Source: Rhabdophis nuchalis | Lineage: Eukaryota > Chordata > Lepidosauria > Squamata > Natricidae | Reading direction: 5' to 3' | Length of the DNA stretch: 64,000 nucleotides | Assembly (NCBI GenBank): GCA_039707465.1 | Contig: CM077645.1 | Coordinates: forward strand, 147,804,503 to 147,868,502 | Part shown: in pieces, positions 59,125 through 64,000 of the stretch | Layout of the letters: each line of letters starts with the position of its first letter | Numbering within the stretch: the first letter of the stretch is position 1 | Made by a program: the position numbers and the translations under genes | The notes under the pieces: generated by a model | What the model saw: the letters and a program-made list of their open reading frames with translations, nothing else | The model's database searches: none | Told to the model about the DNA's origin: nothing

Positions 59125-59246
59125 TGGGTGTCAAACTGGAGGCCCGCAGGCTGGATGCAGGCCACGCCACCCCAGCTCCACGAAGGGGGAAAACACCAAG
59201 AAAAGTCATGTGACAGCAACATGACGCGGCAAATTTGACATCCGTG
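59125..59246. mobile_element. Short hAT-type MITE
   Basis: Ends TGGGTGTCAAACTGG and AAATTTGACATCCGTG form an imperfect inverted repeat related to the element at 42842. Flanks CTCTATGA (59117-59124) and TTCTATGA (59247-59254) match at 7 of 8. Confidence 0.7.
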
Positions 59247-59636
59247 TTCTATGAAGACAAGTCCATCTGCAATTTATGCACATTTGTGTAATACCTAGTA
59301 ATCTAGCTCAGAATTTCTGACCACAAAGCCCAAATCGCAATTGCACAAGAATTGTGTCAACCAGTGAGGTAACACAAAAAAAGTTGACAAAATAGTACAA
59401 AATTATACATTGTACATTATCATGCTATACCAGCAAATAAATAATAAAAAATGTGTGAATAATGATGACTGATAAAGCCTCAAGTGAGATAATAAATCAA
59501 AGGAATATATAATATTTGAGAAGTTATTGAACTTCAAATCTCAAGTGTTGCAATTATAATGGTCAATAATGAAGGATGTTGGAAATTGTTGAGAAGAGCC
59601 ATAAATTTCCCAAAGCTGTTATAAATCAACAAATAC

Positions 59637-60119
59637 CATTTTTTTGGACTATAAGATGCACCATGATTTTGAAGAGATTAAAAAAAAAAAGGTTTTGCAT
59701 TCTGCACCCCTCGTTTTTTGCAAAAAAAAAAGAAAGAAAGGGGGGGGCATGCAGAGCATTGGGAGACTTGTAGAGTGCTCCTGGGGGTTGGGGGGTGGGA
59801 AATGAACAAAAAACGCCCAGGGTTTTGCAAAAAAAAAAAAAAAAAAGCATGCAAAGCTTTGGGAAGCTTATAGAGTGCTCCTGGGGGCTAGCCCCCCCCC
59901 AAAAAAACAAGCAAACATTGCCTGTTTTTTGCTCATTTTTGCCCTCCCCTGTCGCCAGGAGCACTTTGCAACCCTCTCAAACCCTCTGCACATCCATTTT
60001 TGCAAAGGGGGCAGGGTTTCAGTAGGCCAAAAATGCTGTATTCTATGTATAAGACACACCCAGATTTTCACCCTCTTTTTTGAGGGAAAAAGGTGCATAT
60101 CATACTCTGAAAAATATGG
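59637..60119. mobile_element. TA-flanked CCGTATTTTT MITE, copy 3, decayed
   Basis: Ends CCATTTTTTTGGACTATAAG and ATACTCTGAAAAATATGG next to TA. The interior repeats the TTTGGGAAGCTTATAGAGTG-type block twice (about 59760 and 59865). Shorter than copies 1 and 2 because the pyrimidine array is missing. Confidence 0.75.
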
Positions 60120-60121
60120 TA

Positions 60122-61543
60122 ACAAAGGTTTTCTTGAAGTATACTATCTCATGTTATCTCAACTGCCAAGTATGAAGGTTAATGTTTTCTCCACAATAGA
60201 GGTGGGGTCTTTTCACCGGTCATCACAATAGGTCTATTTGCTTTTTGCCCTTTTCCTTATGAACCTGTTTGTATTTTAAGATTTTTTAGAATATATCTTT
60301 TTCCCTATCTCCATTAACTGAAAAACATGTTTTGAAAATGTCTATGGTTCTGGAATATCTTTCCTCATAATGCCCATCTCTTTGGAGAGCTACCAGTTCC
60401 CAAGTAAATTTCTTTTTATTTATACAAGTTTTTGGCTTGTTGAGCTGATCTGTTTCATCTGTGATGTAAGCCATTACCTCCATTATATCATTTCTTCCCT
60501 GCTTGCTTTCTATATATTGGTTTCTATTTTGTTTTGTATTTTATCTGTCCTGGGCGCTGAATGTGTAAAAAATGGAGCAGGTATTTAAATAAATCAAACA
60601 CAAGTGAAAGCATTCAAGCATGCATCTTTTCTAATAACAATATAAAATAAATCAGCATTAGAAATTTTATTCTGCTGCTATTATAAACATGGATTCCACC
60701 CCATGATTCTCCTGATGAAATGTGCTCCTCCTGTGCTCAGCTTTTGTTTTTAATTGGTGAGAATTGGACCAGAGCTGCAATTTTAGATGGCCTTATATCT
60801 ACAGCTTTACTAACAGAACACACTATTCATCAGATGTTTGGACATCAGTGCATGTTTGAGGGCAAATAGAAATATAAATGCTTATTTCTATTCCCTGAAC
60901 AAGAACATTTTTTACAGGGGTTCCAACTCCCCCCTGCCCCCTTTCTGGCATTACCCCTCTTCCGTTTCCCCGTTTCCGTAGAAACAAATGAAAAAGCCAA
61001 AAATGGGGAAAAAAAGGTTCCCAATTTCATAACAGCTTTAGAGCCAACAACTATATTTAGAGTACTTTGTATTTGTTAAATTAATCCCTGCTATATTTTT
61101 GGATATTAGTATGATAAATCTTATTTTAAAGCTAACCTGAAGAAGACAAAGTTGAAATGCTGCTCCCATAATTTAACAAAGGCAGAGTGGTGAGACAAAT
61201 TCTTTCATGGCAACTACAGGACTTCTCATTGACTGCTTTTGGCCTAATTACAAGCAACCAAACATGATGTTTTCAACTCCAAAATCTATTTCCATAATTC
61301 CATTGTCATCCTAATAATCATGCCTATTTCGTTATTCACAAAATGAACTTTCTCTTTTTCAGCTAATGAGCTGCAGGCTTGCAGAATTGTGGAAAACATT
61401 AACATATTTTCTAAACATAATTTATAATATAAACAATAAATTGTGCATAATCATGCCAAAATATAATACTGGTAGTACTCATTTAGCAAATGCCTCATTT
61501 AGTAACCTTTTACAGCTTTGATGGTGAGGAAAAGTAACTTTAT
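60122..61543. other. LYRM4 intron, nothing recognised
   Basis: AT-rich, no element identified; no LYRM4 exon 2 seen. Confidence 0.5.
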
Positions 61544-61880
61544 GACCATTGGTCTTACCTGTGAATGGTCTTTCTCTAGATGCTGCGGAGTGTCCAAACG
61601 CGGGTTATCCTCAGCTTGCTGCCCATTGGACTGAGTTTCACTTTGATGTGTAGCCACGCCTCTTGCCTCTGCATAGGGCCAGTTCTAAAAACGAAGGTAG
61701 ACCAGAAAAAACGCAGAACAACTGGAACAACACTAGTCTTAACCTTCAACAAAACATGGGACCAGTTCCCACCACGCCCAGGGTGGGATTTGGACACTCC
61801 GCAGCATCTAGAGAAAGACCATTCACAGGTAAGACCAATGGTCATTCTCCTAGATGCTGCTTGGAGTGTCCAAACGCGGG
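61544..61880. repeat. DIRS terminal inverted repeat and internal complementary repeat
   Basis: A perfect 55-bp inverted repeat: the left arm at 61544-61598 starts GACCATTGGTCTTACCTGTG, and the right arm at 61789-61843 is its reverse complement. A third, direct copy of the inner motif (CTAGATGCTG..GGAGTGTCCAAACGCGGG) is at 61849-61880. Confidence 0.8.
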
Positions 61881-61891
61881 ACATGCCAACG

Positions 61892-63240
61892 CTATGCTGT
61901 CCCTGGGAGGGGAGATTCGTCTGAGTGGGAACTGGGAGCATCAAGGACCCTCTGGAGAACACGTCTGCCGAAGGAGGCCTCCGAGGATGCAAATACGTCC
62001 AGCTTGTAGTGTCTGATAAACGGCACAGGCGAGGACCACGTAGCGGCCCTGCAGATCTCGTCTATGGGGGCCTGGGTGGCCCAAGCAGCCGTGGTTGCAG
62101 CGCTCCTGGTGGAGTGAGCGGTAATACGTGGAGGTATAGCTCTGGACCGGTGCTCATATGCCAGTGTAATGCAGGCACGCAGCCAGCGCCCAATCGTGGT
62201 AGACGTGACCTTGCGACCCATGGACACCGGCTGAAAGGAAACGAAGAAGGATTCTGACTTGCGGAATTCAGCCGTTCTCTTCTTGTACATCCGCACCGCC
62301 CTGCGAACGTCCAACTTGTGCCACCTCCTTTCCCTGGGGTGAGAGGGGTGCGGACAAAAGTCAGGTAGGACGAGCTCCTGGGATCTGTGAAACAAGGAGT
62401 TGACCTTGGGCACAAAGGTCGGGTCTAGTCTGAGAACCACCCTGTTTGCGTGGACCACGCACAAGTCCTCCCGTACGGAGAGGGCCGAGAGTTCCGAAAT
62501 TCGCCTTGCAGATGTGATTGCTATGAGGAACACCGTCTTCAAGGTCAGGTGGCGCAGTGACACGGAGCGCAATGGTTCGAATGGCGCCTCAGTCAGGGCC
62601 TGGAGGACGAAGGGCAAGTCCCAGGTCGGATATCTATGGACTGTTTGTGGCCGAATGTTCGAGGCCCCTTTCAGGAAACCACGAACCCCTGGATGTCTGC
62701 TGAGCGGCAGGGACCCACCGGGCGACAGGATGGTAGCGAGAGCAGCCACCTGCCTTCTCAGGGTATTGGGGGCGAGCCCCTTGTCCAAACCCTCCTGCAA
62801 GAAGTCCATCACCTGAGGTGTGGAGGCCTCAGCCGCAGCGATGTGCCTGGCACGGCACCAGGTAGAGAAGGTGGACCATGTAGTCTCGTAAATGCGAACG
62901 GTGGCAGGACGCCTGGAAGCCTGGATCGTTCTTATCACCTTGTCCGAATAGCCCATTCGTCTCAGAACGATCCCCTCAAGTGCCAGACGGCTAGTTGGAA
63001 GCACTGAGGGTCCGGGTGACGAATGGCCCCTTGTATTAGTGACACCTGGTTCGGAGGAATGCGCCAGGCCTTCTCTACTGACAGTCCCACTAGATCGGCG
63101 AACCAGGACCGTCTGGGCCAATGGGGAGCGACCAGGATGACTTCCGCCCCCTCCGAGATGATTTTCCGGACTACCTGAGGAAGCAGCGGGAGAGGAGGGA
63201 AGGCGTATAGCAGGCCTGCGGGCCAACGACACCGGAGGGC
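61892..63240 (-). CDS. DIRS tyrosine recombinase (integrase)
   Basis: It performs strand exchange to integrate the circular DNA form of DIRS elements. The C-terminal part of an open frame that extends to 63946 has the tyrosine recombinase signature: an N-terminal SAM-like DNA-binding region (VRIYETTWSTFSTWCRARHI, LAPNTLRRQVAALATIL), box I arginine in ITSARRISELSAL, the HxxR pair in ITAHSTRSAATTAAW, and the nucleophilic tyrosine in PFIRHYKLDVFAS. All catalytic residues are present. The true start is unclear: the N-terminal part of the frame is out-of-frame translation of the RNase H gene, and the conserved part begins near 63050-63240. There is no stop or frameshift, so the protein could be functional. 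Confidence 0.85.
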
Positions 63241-63981
63241 GTTTGTCCCTTCTGCTTGCGGACACCGGAAACGGGTGAAGAACCTTGGCAGGTGCGTGTT
63301 CTGCGGGCTGGCGAACAGGTCCAGGACGGGCAGGCCGAATCTCCGGGAAATCTGCTGGAAAAGATCCGGGTGCAGCTGCCACTCTGAGGTGTTGATGGTG
63401 GTCCTGCTCAACCAGTCCGCCGTCACGTTCTCCTCGCCCGCGATGTGGTCCGCTCTCAGGGACAGGAGAAGCCTCTCTGCCCACCTGCCCAGAGCCTCCG
63501 CCTCCGTCATGAGCGCCCTCGACTGTGTGCCTCCCTGGTGGTTCACGTACGCTCGGGTGGCGATGTTGTCCGTCAGGAGAAGGACATGGGACCCTTCTAC
63601 GAGATTGCCGAAATGCCGCAGAGCCAGCCTGGCCGCCCGGAGCTCCAGCCAGTTGATGTTGTGGGCGAGCTCCCGTTGAGACCATCTGCCCTGGGCCACA
63701 TGGTGATGCAGATGAGCTCCCCAGCCATAAAGGCTGGCGTCCGTCGTGATGGTGACACGGTCTTGCTCCTTGAAGGGGGACCCCTCTCTTAGGGCGGGAG
63801 ACCTCCACCACCTGAGGGACCGAAGCACTGGGGGTGGGACCGTCACCCGTCTCCTGGAGTTGCTGATCTTGCGTCGTTGAAAAGGAAGCAGAAACCATTG
63901 TAGCTCCCGTGCGTGCAGGCGGGCCCAGGGAACAATGGCTATGCACGAGATCAGCTTCCCCAACAGTTGGGAAAGCGTCAC
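62962..63981 (-). CDS. DIRS reverse transcriptase/RNase H polyprotein, C-terminal part
   Basis: A 339-residue open frame with a DIRS-type RNase H: first aspartate in ITTDASLYGWGAHL, glutamate in NWLELRAARLAL, second aspartate in HVLLLTDNIATRAYVNHQGG, and GEENVTADWLSR with a late catalytic aspartate. The reverse transcriptase proper would lie upstream, beyond 64000. The ATG at 63981 is an internal methionine, and the frame may extend past the window. It overlaps the recombinase frame by up to about 280 bp, as in other DIRS elements. Confidence 0.85.
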   Translation of the reverse strand: MTLSQLLGKLISCIAIVPWARLHARELQWFLLPFQRRKISNSRRRVTVPPPVLRSLRWWRSPALREGSPFKEQDRVTITTDASLYGWGAHLHHHVAQGRWSQRELAHNINWLELRAARLALRHFGNLVEGSHVLLLTDNIATRAYVNHQGGTQSRALMTEAEALGRWAERLLLSLRADHIAGEENVTADWLSRTTINTSEWQLHPDLFQQISRRFGLPVLDLFASPQNTHLPRFFTRFRCPQAEGTNALRCRWPAGLLYAFPPLPLLPQVVRKIISEGAEVILVAPHWPRRSWFADLVGLSVEKAWRIPPNQVSLIQGAIRHPDPQCFQLAVWHLRGSF

Positions 63982-64000
63982 AAGTGGGACCAGTCTGGAA

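Larger units (their letters stand above)
61544..64000 (-). mobile_element. DIRS-type tyrosine-recombinase retrotransposon, 3' part
   Basis: Reads on the minus strand and continues past the window edge. It contains a reverse transcriptase/RNase H frame (63981-62962), an overlapping tyrosine recombinase frame ending at 61892, and a terminal repeat complex at 61544-61880. GC content is clearly higher than the flanks. The overlapping gene order and the inverted terminal plus internal complementary repeats are typical of DIRS elements. Confidence 0.88.

Noticed and set aside
55981..61543. LYRM4 exons 1 and 2
   Set aside because: No open, splice-flanked segment resembling them was seen on the minus strand; introns of this gene are large.
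61580..63792. Plus-strand frames of 110-140 codons
   Set aside because: Antisense shadows of the DIRS genes.

Overview
The window is vertebrate nuclear DNA, most likely from a squamate reptile and possibly a snake. It is AT-rich and intron-rich. It carries a Sauria-type SINE with a BovB-like tail, tRNA-derived SINEs ending in a LINE-like tail, L1 and CR1/L2 LINEs, a DIRS element and many hAT and mariner miniature elements. The squamate call rests on this repeat mix and on protein similarity; I ran no database search.

Three host genes are recognised. RPP40 (RNase P/MRP subunit p40) is on the minus strand, and all eight coding exons could be placed between 28171 and 3561. They join in frame to a 363-residue protein. 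PPP1R3G (a glycogen-targeting subunit of protein phosphatase 1) is a single-exon gene on the plus strand at 47296-48348, inside a CpG island. The last coding exon of LYRM4 (ISD11, mitochondrial Fe-S assembly) is on the minus strand at 55910-55972. From memory, human chromosome 6p25 has the same order and orientation, RPP40(-) PPP1R3G(+) LYRM4(-), so this is a conserved syntenic block. The three genes share no pathway.

Layout: 1-3560, sequence downstream of RPP40 with a probable solo LTR and one hairpin MITE; 3561-28171, RPP40, whose introns 1, 6 and 7 are packed with transposons; 28046-28330, the RPP40 CpG-island promoter; 28.3-46.5 kb, intergenic DNA with hairpin MITEs, LINE and SINE remnants, a mariner MITE with an internal duplication, and a 2.65 kb hAT transposon at 38731-41382 that carries its own CpG-rich end; 46.7-48.6 kb, PPP1R3G; 48.6-55.9 kb, mostly featureless; 55.9-61.5 kb, LYRM4 intron with a CR1/L2 LINE whose reverse transcriptase frame is open; 61544-64000, the 3' half of a DIRS retrotransposon with an intact tyrosine recombinase, cut by the window edge.

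The most notable items are an ORF1-only, L1-derived element with perfect 15-bp target duplications (5589-7574), a three-deep insertion stack hAT > L1 > hAT (18486-21479), eight near-perfect hairpin MITEs each flanked by an 8-bp duplication, a SPIN-like hAT MITE, and the well-preserved DIRS end.
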